Positions 12,027 to 24,986 are shown, numbered from the stretch's first letter. The stretch: DNA of 64,000 nucleotides from Erythrobasidium yunnanense (GCA_001600175.1 BCJC01000006.1:1255968-1319967), one strand, 5' to 3'. Notes: generated by a model from the letters alone, not told the origin. Made by a program: numbers and translations.

Positions 12027-13999
12027 TCAGTCCCTGAAGTACCAGACTGGGCCGCATCTACCAGGGGCATTAGTACGCTAGATCAGTAAAGCGAAACGAT
12101 CGAAGTAATGCCAACTCACGGCGACAGCTCCTCATGCAGCACATCGGACCACATTCCATATATGCCTCTCATTCCAATCTCTATACCCTGAGTGATCCAG
12201 CGTTCCGCTCCTCCATACGTGATTATGAAAGTCCATTTCCGATCACCGCTCGGGAGGAGCTTGACAGTACCCGTGAACTGGGAATTGTTAGGTGTCGCAC
12301 TATGTCCATTGAATTTCAGCTCGGGATAAGGGTCGTAGGCTTTGTCTTCGTCGACACTATCAGGATCTTCATCGTCGAGATGTAAGGTTAGAATGTTGAC
12401 GCCCCCGACGGCTTCGCTGACGCCCTCGAGGTTGTTCACGACGTTTCGGTGATGAGCGCCAAGCGTGTCTGATGCGAAGTTGCTGCGATCGAAAAGTCAG
12501 ACAATTCACTACGAATCGCCATGTTTGAACGGCTTACTATGCGAAGAAGTCGTTGTAATCGATGAACTATATGTATGAGCATGATTTGATCAGCGACGTT
12601 CATTAGGTCCGGATTAGGGCGACTTACACTATAGACGTAGCTCCATGAGCCTTCTACGCCAGCCCAGTCCCTTCCTGGCCCAGGCTGTTTCCACATGACG
12701 GCATTCTTGAAGCCATACGGTAGGATGGACATTTCTTCCGGTTCTGCCCACTGTTCTATCACCTCTCAGCATGTATCCTCCAAAAAAAAAATGGACACGA
12801 CGCACCTGATGCCATGCACTTTTAACATTCAACGCCATGACGATGACGATAGAGTACATGATCTTCCAATCGACTTCCAGATCCTGCTCTCCATGATCCC
12901 TTTTGATAAACGGCCCAAACGTATTCGACTGATCGAAGTTGGTGCATTTGTACACTATTTCCCGATGATATCTTCCTGAAGCGTACGATAGTGTGTCTAT
13001 CTCATACTTCGACAACCCATGTGCGTGGATGTAGTATGATAGATCCGCCAGTTCTGGATCATCTGGAATCGATAGCTTTTTCGGGCTTCTTTGCGTCTCG
13101 GGGCTGGATGTTGGAGATATTGAGACGCCAACTGCTGATGTACTCGTCCCTTCGTTATGTGAAGTCGAGCTGGTGTACGGCGTCGATGGTCCAGGAACAC
13201 TTTCGAGTGGAAGAGGGCACGGAGACTGCATGTGCGTGTCTATGTCGCGCTGAACGGCATCTGGGTCTTCTAGCGCACCATTGAAGTACTGTTCCTCCAC
13301 GTGCGCTTCTAGCTCACCTTCGTTTAGCACTTCTTCATTCTCCTCTTCCACATCCTGCGAAACAAGCACCTGTCCTCCCACTGCAACAAGGACATTTCTC
13401 CGCCTTCGTCTAGGCGATGATCCTTCTTCAGGTGCCTTCTGCTTCTTTCTGCTAGATTCCCGAGGAGGGATGAGCCAGTCTTCTATGCTGGCTTTCGAAG
13501 CTAGGAGATTCGATAGGAATTGTGCATTTTTCGAGAGGGTAGAAGGGGAGTTGGATGATGTTTTAAGGATGTCTTGGAGTGTCCGTAACGCTTCTGCGCG
13601 GTGGATAATCTGGTTTACTAGTCTTAGTGATACGGCAATTACGAATCAGGCGACTTTCTTTGCCGAGCGTACCTTCTTATCTCGATGAGGGCACTGCGCG
13701 ATTCCTCTTGCACGACATCTGTCCTTCAACAGTCTTGCATAGTCAAGCTTCCAGCAGTGTTCTTCAGTCACTCCAGTCGATGGTCCTGCCGCGCTGGGAA
13801 TCGGATAGCCGGGTCTGGCAGATGACTCTGGCGCATCGAAGAGTTGCAGGAAGGCCGTCTTCCAGAGTACAGGATTGAGGTCACTGTCTGTCAAGCTGTA
13901 GAAGCGCTTGCTTGTCCTTGAGAGAGCAGAGATGTCTATCGCATCGTTGTACCGCAGGATCTCGTGGATTATCTCTGGACTCAGAGTGCTCAGAGGCAT
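12027..13999 (-). CDS. F-box protein
   Basis: The N-terminus (LSTLSPEIIHEILRYNDAID region) is a typical F-box: a Leu/Pro-rich start followed by alternating hydrophobics, LSRTSKRFYSL. It would bind Skp1 in an SCF ubiquitin ligase. The middle is acidic and Ser/Pro-rich. The C-terminal half has aromatic-rich stretches (AVMWKQPGPG, GSWSYVYS, then WTFIITYGG and ERWITQG) and ends in CGPVWYFRD, resembling the C-terminal domain of fungal F-box proteins in the SRF/Fbx group. Five short introns are needed. The first likely uses a donor near 13693 and the acceptor next to 13637, giving the join AQ-LVNQ. Substrate unknown. Confidence 0.75.
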
Positions 14000-14374
14000 G
14001 GCAGTATAACCTCTCTTCTAGTCTTCAAGATTGATATGTCAGTTATCAGATTGAAGCAGAGTCAAGAAGCAAACAATGTAATGAAGTGATAAGACAGCGA
14101 AAGTCGGAGATCATCATCCTCAGCCCAGACCCGTCGCCGATATCGGCGCCCCACATCGCATCTCTCTGACAAGTCATCTATGCTCAACCTCTCTCTTATG
14201 CATGTGTTAGCATATAGAAGATACTATCGAAGGGAAGCGGGAGGAGCGGCAGATCGACTGCCTTTGCTCGCGAAACTATGCGACAACCTCAAAATTAGCA
14301 ACGAGTGTGGCCTATGTCCTTCTGGCTATCCTATTATTTCTTTCTTGTGAATGATCAAAGCTCGGAGACGATGA
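14000..14374. other. Intergenic gap
   Basis: No gene or recognisable element seen. It is the 5' flank of the F-box gene and the 3' flank of the membrane-protein gene. Confidence 0.4.
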
Positions 14375-15615
14375 TCACAGGGCTCGACCCGTCCCAGATC
14401 GACCAGATCTAGTACCCGCCGAGTTATTCCTACTCATTGCCGTCCCAGCTCTCGATGCACTTCTCTCACTACTCCATTCCCACCTCCCATCCACTTGCTG
14501 CCTCCAATCCCCCTTATCGCCTCTGCATCCAAAGTCGAGTCCAGCTAGGCCTTTCTCAGCAGACCAGCGTGCAAGACGATCTTCTCGACGTTTCTTGAGA
14601 CAGCACCGATAGGTGAATATGGCTGTGAAGATGAAGAATAATGGCAAACCGATGACGAGTGGTAGGAAGAGAGGGAGGGGAAGGGGAAGCTTGACGGAGA
14701 AGGATTTGGGTGCATTTTCGGGGTCGACGACGCCGGTCGACTGAGCTTCGGAGAGTAGAGCGGATACTGCTGTGCCGTCGAGCGTGGAGAAGGGTGCGAG
14801 AGAAGCGCCTGGAATAGAAGCTTGTGCAACGTTGGACGTGGGTCGTTCGAGCTGGCTGAAAGTGGAGGAAGCCTCGCTAGAAGAGGAAAGTGCCGCTGAA
14901 GACACTGATACAGGAAGTTGGGAAGAGACTGTGGACGGGTCAACGCTTGAACCTGACGCAGAAACGGTAGATGAAGATAGGGGAGCAGATGACGAGGACA
15001 GACTGGCTGACTCGCTTCTGGCAATGGTAGCGGATACGCTGGAAGGTACAGAAGAAGGTGCATCGCTTGAAGATGTAGCTGGGCCTGCAGCGGGTGAGGC
15101 GCTTTTTGGGAAGAGTCAGCTAGAGCCGCCTAAAACGTTTAGTGAAAGTCGACTCACCTTGCATCTTGCGTCTCCGAGACCACGTCAAAGCTCTGTATAT
15201 CTATAGCTTTGCCTTGTTCGTCTGTGTGCACCATCCTGAGCGTGTGCAGTTCGTTTACGTCTCCCAGATTTCCCGAATCATAGACGAGCAGTCCCAGTGT
15301 TTTGCTACCCTGTCTCGCGGAATCTCCTACTTCTGGTTGTTGTTCATCATCCATAAAGATATTCCACTGTGCGCCTTTTGTGTTCTTAGCACCATGTATC
15401 AGGATCTGAGTCCCGAAGAATGCGAAAGTGAGAGAACTGCCTGGGGTGATTGTGAAGCGTGAACGAGCGTCGCTTGCCAGTTTCCATGCGGTGTCTGGTG
15501 TGTAGATGATGGATGTGTTTGTGAAGTCTACGAGGGAGAGCGTGCGTGCGCCTGCGACCAGCGCGGGCAGCAGAACTACGGATGCGAGAGCCAGCTCGCG
15601 GATGGCCAGCATCAT
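14375..15615 (-). CDS. Single-pass membrane protein with secreted beta-rich domain
   Basis: Two exons (15158-15615 and 14375-15101) give about 394 aa. Residues 1-22 look like a signal peptide (LALASVVLLPALVAGA). A lumenal/extracellular domain of about 130 residues follows, with the pattern IIYTPDTAWKLA, LTFAFFGTQILIHG, WNIFMDD and LHTLRMVH. This resembles the jelly-roll-like ectodomain of many basidiomycete membrane proteins. Next is a Ser/Thr/Pro-rich stalk likely to be O-glycosylated, one transmembrane helix (PLFLPLVIGLPLFFIFTAIF), a CCLKKRRED stop-transfer and a basic Ser-rich cytosolic tail. Function unknown; a cell-wall sensor or lectin-like role is only a guess. It is divergent from ORC2, with about 260 bases between starts. 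Confidence 0.75.
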
Positions 15616-15879
15616 TAGGATCACAATAGGATGAGATGGAATCAGTCAGAAGACAAGATGTAATGTCATGCCTGCTCCTTGTGAGGTCAGTCAGCGTACT
15701 CGGTGTCCCCTTGGTGATCTGCCCATAGAGACGGCCAAGAAGTGACAGCAGACGGACAGCCAGGAGGATCATCGAGGGACAGCAGGAGAAGAAGTCGCAG
15801 TCATCCAGCATCAGAAGCAGGAGAATCAGCATCGAAGATCGAAGATTGAGCAGCAACCCGTCCGATAGGTTCAGCAGAC

Positions 15880-17601
15880 ATGGCCATTCCGCGCGCAGAC
15901 AAGGGCAAGCAGCGAGCCATCGACCAGGATCAAGATACTACGACGATGATGATGGACCTCGACGAAGAAGCAGAAGAATCCGACAATGGACGAGCAGAAG
16001 AAGCAGCTGTAACCGGCAAAACCACGCCAGCGCGTCGAAGCAATGACAACAACGACAATCTAGGCTCATCTGTATCACGCTCAGCCAGAATGCGCGCGAC
16101 TGCTACGCCGGACGAGCGCGAGAACGGCGAAGACAGCGACGCATCATCCAGCTCGCGCACTTCGGGCGACGATAATCAGGACAGCGATGAAGAGAAACGC
16201 GTACAGGACCCCTCTTCGAAGAAACGCAAAGCTACTTCTAGCGGCCCCTTCGTGACTGCTTCCAACGGAGAAGCCTATTTACGCGCAACTTCTCGGCCCG
16301 CAAAGACGAGCAACAAGAAGCTTTCTGACACATTCACTTCTTCCGCATTCACACATACCACCTATCTATCTGCGCTCGAAGAAGATGCGAAAACCGAGCG
16401 GAGTCTGGCTTTAGAAGCGAAATTACTGCAGCTGGAAACGGCATATGATCCATTACATAGCCAGTGGGATTTCGAAATACAAGAAGGCTTCTCCCTCTTC
16501 TTCTATGGACTGGGATCGAAGATCCGCGTATTGAACAACTTCGTAGAGCGACACTTACAGAAAAAGAGGCGGAAAGGCAGAGTAGTAGTCATCAATGGCT
16601 TCATGGCTGCGTTGGGTATCGATGATATCCTCTCTGCACTGGAGAGTATAGTACAGCCGTCGAATCAAGCCGACAACGACGATGAGGCTCCTCGCAATGC
16701 AGGCAAATCAGCAGCCAAGCTCGACGAGCGAGCTAAAGATATAGTAGAAGCTCTTAATTCCTCTTCCTCACACTATCACGCCAAGCGGCCTATCTATCTC
16801 CTCATACACAATATCGACGGACCTTCACTACGGTCTTTCCGCGCACAAGCTGTTCTATCTCTGCTAGTTTCGCAGCCTGCTATACGGCTCATAGCTTCTA
16901 TCGACCATATACGCGCACCTCTGCTCTTCCCTTCCTCACTAGCGAATGCCCGACCGTCTTCCTTACCCTCCTCTTCCGGCGTGTCAGACTCGACAGAGTC
17001 GAGGAGAGGCTATCAGATTCTCTACCACCACATCCCGACACACCGTTCCTACACTCTCGAAGCCTTACATGCAGGAACGATGGCCGCTCTTTTCCCCTCT
17101 TCGATCTTCATCTCCGAAGGCTTACTCGCGAATGGCAGTAATGGAACTGGTCCAGCTACTTCTGAAGCGCGTGCAAAAGCAGCTTTCTTCGTCTTAGCTT
17201 CGTTACCCCAGAAGGCAAAAGATCTCTTCGTTTTATTGGCAGAACGACAGATCTCCCTATCCGAATCCACTGCTTCCTCCTCTAGTGCTGCAGCTTCGCG
17301 CAAGAAAGCTTCATTGCTTCTAGATGCAGAAAAGACGCCCAATTGCGCAACGCTATATTCTACACTCTTCTCGCTAGCGAGAGATAGGTTCTTAGCGAAT
17401 AACGTGAATCAATTCGAGGCTCTCCTGAGAGAATTTAGGGATCATAGCGTCATTCTATCGAATAGAGCACCGCCAGAAGGAAGTGCGCAGGAGGGAGAGG
17501 AGGAAGATGCGGAAGAGGTCGGGAATAGGAAGGGAGAATGGGTCTGGATAGGTATAGAGAACGATGATCTCGAAGCGCTCGTCGAGAAGATAGGTAGCTA
17601 G
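15880..17601 (+). CDS. ORC2: Origin recognition complex subunit 2
   Basis: Orc2 is a core subunit of the six-protein ORC that marks replication origins in the nucleus. The gene is intronless and encodes 573 aa. The first ~130 residues are acidic and Ser-rich and probably disordered. The conserved Orc2 domain follows, with YLSALEEDAK, HSQWDFEIQEGFSLFFYGLG, SKIRVLNNFVE, VVVINGFM, PIYLLIHNIDGPSLR and IRLIASIDHIRAP, all signature segments of the family's AAA-like fold that lacks a functional Walker A. The end region (FLANNVNQFEALLREFRDH) matches the C-terminal winged-helix part. The ATG at 15880 fits. Confidence 0.93.
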   Translation: MAIPRADKGKQRAIDQDQDTTTMMMDLDEEAEESDNGRAEEAAVTGKTTPARRSNDNNDNLGSSVSRSARMRATATPDERENGEDSDASSSSRTSGDDNQDSDEEKRVQDPSSKKRKATSSGPFVTASNGEAYLRATSRPAKTSNKKLSDTFTSSAFTHTTYLSALEEDAKTERSLALEAKLLQLETAYDPLHSQWDFEIQEGFSLFFYGLGSKIRVLNNFVERHLQKKRRKGRVVVINGFMAALGIDDILSALESIVQPSNQADNDDEAPRNAGKSAAKLDERAKDIVEALNSSSSHYHAKRPIYLLIHNIDGPSLRSFRAQAVLSLLVSQPAIRLIASIDHIRAPLLFPSSLANARPSSLPSSSGVSDSTESRRGYQILYHHIPTHRSYTLEALHAGTMAALFPSSIFISEGLLANGSNGTGPATSEARAKAAFFVLASLPQKAKDLFVLLAERQISLSESTASSSSAAASRKKASLLLDAEKTPNCATLYSTLFSLARDRFLANNVNQFEALLREFRDHSVILSNRAPPEGSAQEGEEEDAEEVGNRKGEWVWIGIENDDLEALVEKIGS

Positions 17602-18072
17602 AACGAGGGCATAGCATGGTAAGCAAATGCGACATACTCGTATAGGCCAGCAGTTGAAACTCACTTTCCGCTTCAGCGATCGAAGCTTTCTACAATATTC
17701 GATGTTGAAATTCCCTAATTGCAAAGATGATACGTACAATTAGAAGCCTTCAAAGACTTTGACTAGTCAAAGCAACGGTAGCTGCGCTTGGAGTGCAGTA
17801 CAAAGGTACGGGCAGTGAATGCGGTGCACAGATACTCTAGTGCGAAGAAGGGACGAAAGACTGCATGTCCGCCGGTGGGGGCGAAATAGAATGAGGGGAA
17901 CTATGGTATAAGAGCTTATAAGGGAGAGGTCCTTCCTTTTAGCGCAGCCTGCTTCGCAGAGGTGTAGCTATGGGCGAGTCTGCCAGTTCGTCCAGATTGA
18001 GGTAGCTGCCTCGAATGTCGATCATCTGGGTAGCGCACGAAGCGATACATCAGCTCTATCTCCCATTCAGGC
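17602..18072. other. Convergent intergenic gap ORC2/kinesin
   Basis: Tail-to-tail region between ORC2 (+) and the kinesin (-). No gene recognised. It presumably contains both 3' UTRs. Confidence 0.4.
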
Positions 18073-21000
18073 CTACAAGCTCCTCACCGGCGACTCCGAT
18101 GATAGCAGAGCCAATCCATCCAGACTTCCAGACCTTCTTCTAGGTCTTGCATTCTCCTTCCCTTCACCTTGTGCAAACATGAATCCAGCCTGCATGCTCT
18201 GTCCTCCACTGGCGCCCGCTCTCTTCAGCAATGTCCTCTCAAGCTGTGCATTCTTCTTTCTCTCCTCATTCAGGTCATGGATCAATTGATCCCGGATCGA
18301 ATGCGTCTTGTCGAGATCTTTTTGCATATGCTGGAGTTTCTCGGACCACTCGCGTGCAGCGAGACGGCGTTCGGACTTCAATGCTGTTGTGCGGTCTTCG
18401 TTCTGCAAAATCGTGCGGAACTCATTGCAGGTCTGATGCAGTCGCAAACTCAGTCTATGGCGCTGTTGGGGAATCAGGTGGACCTCGGCGTACCTTCTCA
18501 AGCTCGGCATTACGCTGCCTTAAGGCCTCCATCGCTTCGTCTGCACCTTGATGTCCATTCTGAGAAGCTGCTGCAAGCTGTGCTTTCAGAGCCGCGATCT
18601 CGTCTCTCTGCCTTTCATTCGCTTCTTCGAGCTCGCCGACCTTATCTTGTGCATCCAGCAGCTGCTCCTGGATCTATCACACAACGGACCCCGGACCCAT
18701 CAGCCCGCTCATACTCTAAGCAGAGTTTATATTGCTCACCAAAGGCAACTCTGCACTCTTGACGGGTTTCACCGGACTGACAGGTCTCGGCGCGTCATTC
18801 CTCTTATCATCGATATTTCCCGCATTCACAATATATCCCAATAACTTCGCTCGATCTTCTTTCGCTTTCGCAACTTCTACGTTGTCTTTGCGGGCAGGTG
18901 GGAAGGTGCCGTCGTCGTCTCCGTCTGATTGGCGAGGTGTGGCTGGGACGCTGGGATGGCTCTGCTCAAGCTGAGCGATGTAGGCTGTCATCTCGGCGAT
19001 CTGAGATCCATACTCAATCAGTATATCTGCCAATTCAGTGAGAACGACAAGAAATACGCACTGTCTGCTCATATCGGATGAGAAGCGCTTTATCGCCCAC
19101 TACTTCATTTCTCTCAGCATGTAAGGTGACCTTCTTTACCCTCTGAGCAAACTTGAGCGTGCTTGTGCTTTCTTGAACAGCTATGCAGGAGGGATTTATC
19201 GTGCATATGACAGCTACGCGCGCTTCTCCAGACAGAGAAGGTTGGAGGATTTGCGTGAGCTTCGAGTCTCGGTATGGTACGTGTGCTCTGCAGAATTCCC
19301 ATTTGAATTCCCATTTCTGTCTTAGCTTTCCCTGACACGAAGAGATGGATTGGCAGACTGACCTCGCTTTGTCCTCTGTAAGGGCGGCAATGACCTTCTC
19401 CAACGTCAGCAGACTCTTGTTGATGAACGCTCCTTCGACTCTTCGATCAGCCTGACTAGTCGCTTTCTCCGATCCCGCTAAGTCAATCAGCGACAAGCGT
19501 GAAGTAACGACTGAGCGTCCGTCATCTTCTTGTCTGGTTCGAGAAAGACCGGGTGTTGTTGGACGTTTCGGAGGTTGACGAAGTGAGCTTAGTCCATTAT
19601 TCACATCGCGTGATTCGATGACCTAGATTAAATACGGTATATCAGCTTGCATGGACTTGAGAGAAAATGAGGGTAAGGCTTACGAGCTGAAAGACGGTAT
19701 GTGATCTACTAGATCGTGCATTATAGTCCGTTCCAGCCGTATGTCTATTCTTCTCTCCTCTCTCCAACAACGCCTTCACACCCGCCTCGTTCGTGACTAC
19801 TTCCTCCCTCAGTGGAGAAACAAAGAACTTCTTATTCTCATCTTGCCGGACTTTGATCTGCTGAGCTGCATTTGGATCGTTCGAAAGGGTGAGGAGATCG
19901 CGCAGCTGCTCGTTGTAGATCTCGATATAGGATGCCCGGAGGAGGAACTCTTTGTTGGGGTGAGAACGGATGTACGAGAAAATGTCTTGGACCGCTTGAG
20001 GAATGATTCCGGGATTAGAAGGCGTGCCGGACTGTATGGATGTCAGCTTGCACGGACATTGTGCTACTTCTGAAAACTTACAAGAGTAAATGTCTTTCCG
20101 GAAGCAGTTTGACCTGTCTTACCAATCAGCCGTTGCACTTAAGCTGACTTCGACTGAAGAGAGCGAGCTCACCATATGCGAAGATGACTGCATCATATCC
20201 ACTCATCGAAGACCTGCATAGCCATCAGCATCTACTCTGACAGGATTTGCACTCCGCCTACATAATCAGAGGCTTCGCTGCTTCTGCATAGACCTGCTCA
20301 TTGCCCGAGCCAGTCACGACGGCGTCTGGAAATACTTCGGTCAGCTGATTATATATCTCAAGTATATTATCCACCCACCAAACCGATAATCAGCCCCATT
20401 TCCACCCTGCAGCAATCTGATTGCCTTTCTCTCCGAATCTGCATCCCACGCTTCTTCCAGCGCCAACGGGCTCGGGCCAGCCGGTGGTCTTACTCTCACA
20501 CATACCAGCACATTCTCCTGCTTGCTATGCACCGTCGCCAACGATGAGTCTGAAGAGTCTCTCCTCATCGAATGATGCATCGACAGTCTTCGCATCGGTG
20601 TTTCCAAAACACTCGAAGCTCCTCCTGCTGATATTATGCACTCTGGCCCATAGTCGTCCATCCTTGATTGAGGTCTACTGACTGATGCTGAAGGGTGGGA
20701 AAACATGTCTCCTCCAGCACGTGAAGGAGGACGCGATGGGATACTAGGCACAGGTGGCCGGGAGTTGCTTCTCTGTCTGCGGTGTACAGAAGAGGATGGA
20801 AGTGAAGGTGTTTCTGGCCAAGAGTGTACTGCAGGATCAGCTCTCTCTGCACCAGGTACGCCGATCTTTCTCCGTGGAGCAGAGCCTGATGTTACTCTTG
20901 CTTTGACTTTCAAGTCATTCGCAGAGATGGTAGTGGTACTTGCATGTATACCGTCCTCGGGCGAAGCTGGCGTAGGTGCCATCTGCCTGGTGTACCGTTT

Positions 21001-21369
21001 GGTCGAGTTGAGCATGGTGTGTCCAGCAGTGCGGGCTGTTGCAGTAGCTAGAGGTCTCCCTATTCCCAATGATGATGATCCCATGGATGAGCTGCCTGCA
21101 TCCATTTCAACACTGTGACTTTGTTGATTGTTGTTGACTGCCTCCAACGACGACAGGTTGTTCGCAGTGAGCTTGGAGATGGCTGTTGGTGTCATACTCC
21201 CTTTATTGTTGATGATAGAATGACCACTATTAGGTCGTGGTGTCGCTGCTCCTGCGCTGTTGTTGCTGTCCTTTGCTCCCCTCCTCACTGGCATAAACGG
21301 CGAACGAGGCAGACCAGCGCTATTGAGAGAGGTACTCCCAGCAGAGCCATGATGGCCAGGAGAATCCAT
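18073..21369 (-). CDS. Kinesin-7 (Kip2/Tea2/CENP-E class) motor protein
   Basis: This is a plus-end-directed microtubule motor with an N-terminal Ser/Pro-rich basic extension of about 280 residues, then the motor head. Motor motifs are VLVCVRVRPP, the P-loop GQTASGKT (split by an intron in the preceding Gly), YNARSSRSHTVFQL (switch I) and LSLIDLAGSEK (switch II), then YRDSKLTQILQPSLSG and STLKFAQRVKKV. Coiled coil follows (EQLLDAQDKVGELEEANE and on), and a basic Ser-rich tail. The long basic N-terminal extension and the STLKFAQR neck point to the Kip2/Tea2/Kin7 group, which carries polarity factors along microtubules in fungi. I used the ATG at 21369; an in-frame ATG at 21444 would add 25 residues. 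The last exon boundary near 18075 is uncertain because a GTGAGG donor-like site lies just before the stop. Confidence 0.88.
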
Positions 21370-21559
21370 CACGATCCAGCTCAGAACCAATGTATCGATG
21401 TATCGAAGAGAAGTCAACACGGGATCACGTGTATTGTCCGACATCAATTCTCGTTCGCATCCAGCTACAACACCACTGCACAGCTCAGCGACACATGCAT
21501 TCACTTCCAACAACAATCACATATCAGTATGCTCAGTGCCTAGGCCCATTCTGCGAGAT

Positions 21560-22534
21560 TTAATAGTGGTTCTTGTCCCAAGCTGGATCCTGGAGGAAAG
21601 CAATCATCGTCTTGGAGCCCGTCTGCAGCGACATCACACTGTTCAGTTACTTTTGAGAATGTGAAGTCGCGAGTTGCGCGCACCTGCAACAGCGGATGTC
21701 CAGCGACGATCTGCAGGAAACGCTCAATGCCCTCCCTTCGAGACTCGATGACTTCGTCCGTAAAGCGGTTCGTAAACACCTTGCCGGGTAAAGGAGGGAT
21801 GTTGACTCGTGTACTCTCGCGTTCGAGAATATCGCGGAAGGCCTCAAAGTCGGAGCTGCCAAGGTCATATCAGCCAGACTTGTTGCAGGCCAGCAAGTAT
21901 GGTATTGCTCACTAGCGTCTTCGCACTGATGAGTACTTGACTTTGAAAGCGGGAATGTTGGTCTGGTATACGAGCATTGTCGTCAGCATCCTCCATCCGG
22001 CCTTATCGTCCTCTTGCCAGCGCAGTCCAGCCGCACCCTCGTCATGATCTCGTAGTCTGTATACATCTTGCGTCCAAAGTCATGCGTGCGCGGATCTCGG
22101 ACTGCATAGAACACGGCCAACTATCAGCTCCCTATGCGGACGTAGTTATCGAGCCTTGACGCTGTCGCACCTTCAATTTCAAGGTAGTTTTCCGGTACGC
22201 TCTATCATGTATAGAGTAAATCAGCATTGTCCCAACTCGAGTAGCCAGTAGATGCAGGCGGCTGCAGCCGGAGCACAGCTTGGCTCCATCCCCTCTGCAA
22301 ACTCACGTATAGATCCTCGACCTGATGATTCCTCACGTCCGTCTTGAGCTGCTGTCCAGCACCGCTCCCCCCTTCCTGCCCTTGACCTTGGCCTTGCGGA
22401 CCCTCGCCCGGCTCTCGTTCATTGTCGATGAAATCAGCATACCCAAACGGCGAGTTTGACGCGAAGGAATAGCCTGGAATCAAGCTTGTTGATGAAGATG
22501 GATTGGATGAAGGTATGCGTGCGAAGGCTTGCAT
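21560..22534 (-). CDS. SNX3: Sorting nexin SNX3/Grd19 (PX domain)
   Basis: SNX3 binds PtdIns3P on early endosomes and helps retromer recycle cargo. Six exons (22307-22534, 22171-22201, 22037-22101, 21913-21962, 21684-21855 and 21560-21622) join to 202 aa. The N-terminus (about 75 residues) is Gly/Gln-rich. It is followed by [67 protein letters not shown] and [22 protein letters not shown]. The RRYSDF and PPLPGK segments are the PtdIns3P pocket. The match to SNX3 extends over almost the whole protein. The short second exon (31 bases) encodes [10 protein letters not shown]. Confidence 0.93.
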
Positions 22535-22745
22535 CGTGTATGTCTGGGAAATAGAGATGGGATGGAGACAAAGCGCTGGCAATCCCAAGTATCTGGCGAA
22601 ATGCAACGAGCGAAGCACAGCAAGACGATCCTGTATATAAAGGATAATGGAATGGCATTAAAAGCTGCCCGCTGTGCGAAATGACCGAAAATGACATCTA
22701 TGCTACATGGTGATTTTATCTTTATTCTTCTCGTTCTGAATCTAT

Positions 22746-24337
22746 CTAAGTAGCGCATCTCTCCCATCTTCTCCTCTCGCTGATACTAGGCGGCAAGCGC
22801 GTAAGGTGTTGTTCCAGCATGCTTTCATTCAGACTTGCGCCTTTTGGCGGGCGAGGACCAAGTTGGGAATACGAGCTTGATGTTACGGAGAAGGAGTGGC
22901 GCATCCGTTCTTGCTGCTGCTGCTGCTGCTGTGATTGATGGGGCGTCATTGAGCGAGATAGAGTAGGAACGCGGAACAAGCTTGGAAGTTGGTTGAAGGA
23001 AGGTAGACGAGGTGGTGCTGAAGGAGTATTCGAAAGGCTTTGATACTGAGGGTTGTGGTGGAGCGCTGCAGACTCAGGACGTTGCAGTCTCGGTACAGTC
23101 GCCGGGAATGGGTAGATCATAGGCAGAGGAGCAGGACTCGGTGTCGTCCGTCTCGAGGGCGGAGCAGCCGCAGCGTACTGATATTGAGGTACGTTTGAAG
23201 TAGTGAAAGGTGTGAATGGAGTAGTGGCACGACTTGGAGCAGGCGTGGGGAGGCGAGCTGGATATGCTTGGTTCAAGATTGGATAAACAGGCTCGGCATC
23301 CGCATCGTACGAATGAGGTAGGAAGTCTTCTTTCGATAAGGTGGAGACGACACTTCCGCGATGAGAAGGAGGTGTCGGACGCTGGCTATTCGAAGAGAAG
23401 CCGCCCCGCTTTTCGGAAATGAAAGATGAGCTGCGACTCGCTGCGTTGTTGGTGTGGCTGTCGTTTGCTGCCCAGCCTTCGGCGGTGGGGATGAGGAGAG
23501 GCCGACCTTTCTTGCCGGTCGAGCGGGCGCAGCATTGTAAGATGGCGACGAAGCCAACTAGAATGGCTAAACCTGTAGTACAATGTCGTTAGCTATTGTT
23601 GATACAGCGAATACTGTGAACTCACTGATGATAACTGTGATGATGACCGCGACTGGAAACCACTTGCAGTTCTTGTTGAAAGCAGACCAGAGATTGGTGA
23701 ATGGGACAGACGAAGGTGTACTGGTTGCACTATTCGTTGGAGGAGATGAGGGCGTCACAGTGCTCGTCACTACATCATCGCTTGTCGAGCTCGAACTCGA
23801 TGATGCTCTGCTGGTCGGTAGAGTGCTTGTCGAGCTTGTCTTCGATGGCGTGGTAGAGGATATTGAGGAGTCTGAAGGACTACTTGATGTTGAAGTACTC
23901 GTCGAAGTAAATGATGCACTGTTTCGCGCCCTCGCTGTGGTTGTTGAGCTATCCGTACTCGACAGGCTCGGAAGCGGGACTCTTGCCGTAATCGCATTCG
24001 CCCCCCGCGTTAGGCTTTGTTGTATAGCTTTCACGTCGATAGTCTGTATGAGATTGGCAGTAGTGGCCTGCGGAACGGGCTGAACATCCACCGCGTTCCC
24101 ATAGCTATCGACAATGTAGCCTGGCGTATCTGAGTCCGGCGTGTCGTCGTCGTCTTCATTGTCTTGCTGATGTCTTTGACGCTTGACAATGTCGCCTTGC
24201 CGCCGTAGGACTCGCTCGAAGCCTTGCGAAGGTAGGGCGACTTGGGTTGATGCGCTCGGTGATGTGGAAGCTTGGATGGTCGCTAGCATGCTTGCGAGCA
24301 GCACGAATTGGTGCAGAAGGATGTTGAAGGTGCGCAT
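22746..24337 (-). CDS. Single-pass Ser/Thr-rich membrane protein
   Basis: Two exons (23626-24337 and 22746-23572) give about 512 aa. A signal peptide (MRTFNILLHQFVLLASMLAT) precedes an acidic segment and a long Ser/Thr-rich stalk (residues ~130-220). One transmembrane helix (PVAVIITVIISLAILVGFVAIL) is interrupted by the intron in the DNA, and is followed by CCARSTGKKGRP and a Pro/Ser-rich cytosolic tail with a short polyGln run encoded by CTG-type repeats near 22915. This layout resembles fungal cell-wall stress sensors of the Mid2/Wsc type, but no cysteine-rich head is seen. Function unknown. Confidence 0.65.
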
Positions 24338-24986
24338 CTTGGGCAGAGGTATAGTCGAAGAAGCTTGAAGTACGAAGTGCAGATCCAGCTGCTTCTGCCT
24401 TGAGAGTTGAAGTTGGCCAGCAACGGTTGACGAAATAGCGTAAGTAGATTTGAAGTAGTAGTAGGAAGAAAGAAGAAGCAGAAACTACGGCGAACAGCAA
24501 GGTGCCATGTAGCCAGCCTTGTCGAGATGTCATCAGCCAGCCGAATCATGGCCCAACCAGCCGGTCAGTCAGGCTGCAGTCGCGGAGCCAGTCCCATTAG
24601 TATTGCATTTGCTAGATGTGGTAAGTCGTTGCAGGACCATAGATGATGGCAGTCCTCGTTGACATTTCGATGGCTTCTTCAGGCAGGAGGGCAAGCTCAG
24701 GCACAAGCCATCTTTTGCGACGAGGTGGTCGGAGAGCAGCAAGAAGCGCAGGAACACGACTAGCAATACGTATACATGTATGTTATACAGTCATTAGTAG
24801 CGATGTATACCATCAGCAGTAGAGCCTGGAGAAATTTCGAGAAGTACGATTCCTTCCACATAACGCGATAATTTAAGTTGGTCGACGGTGCAATAGGATG
24901 AAGCCAAAAGCACAGTATACTTGAGGAGACTCCATACATCATATCCGATGCTGAAGAACTGCCCTTAGAAGGCTGCACGTCCTACC
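24338..24986. other. Intergenic gap before the basic-protein array
   Basis: About 650 bases without a convincing gene. Short open frames exist on the minus strand (for example 24569-24766) but lack homology and codon character. This is the boundary between ordinary genes and the accessory array. Confidence 0.4.
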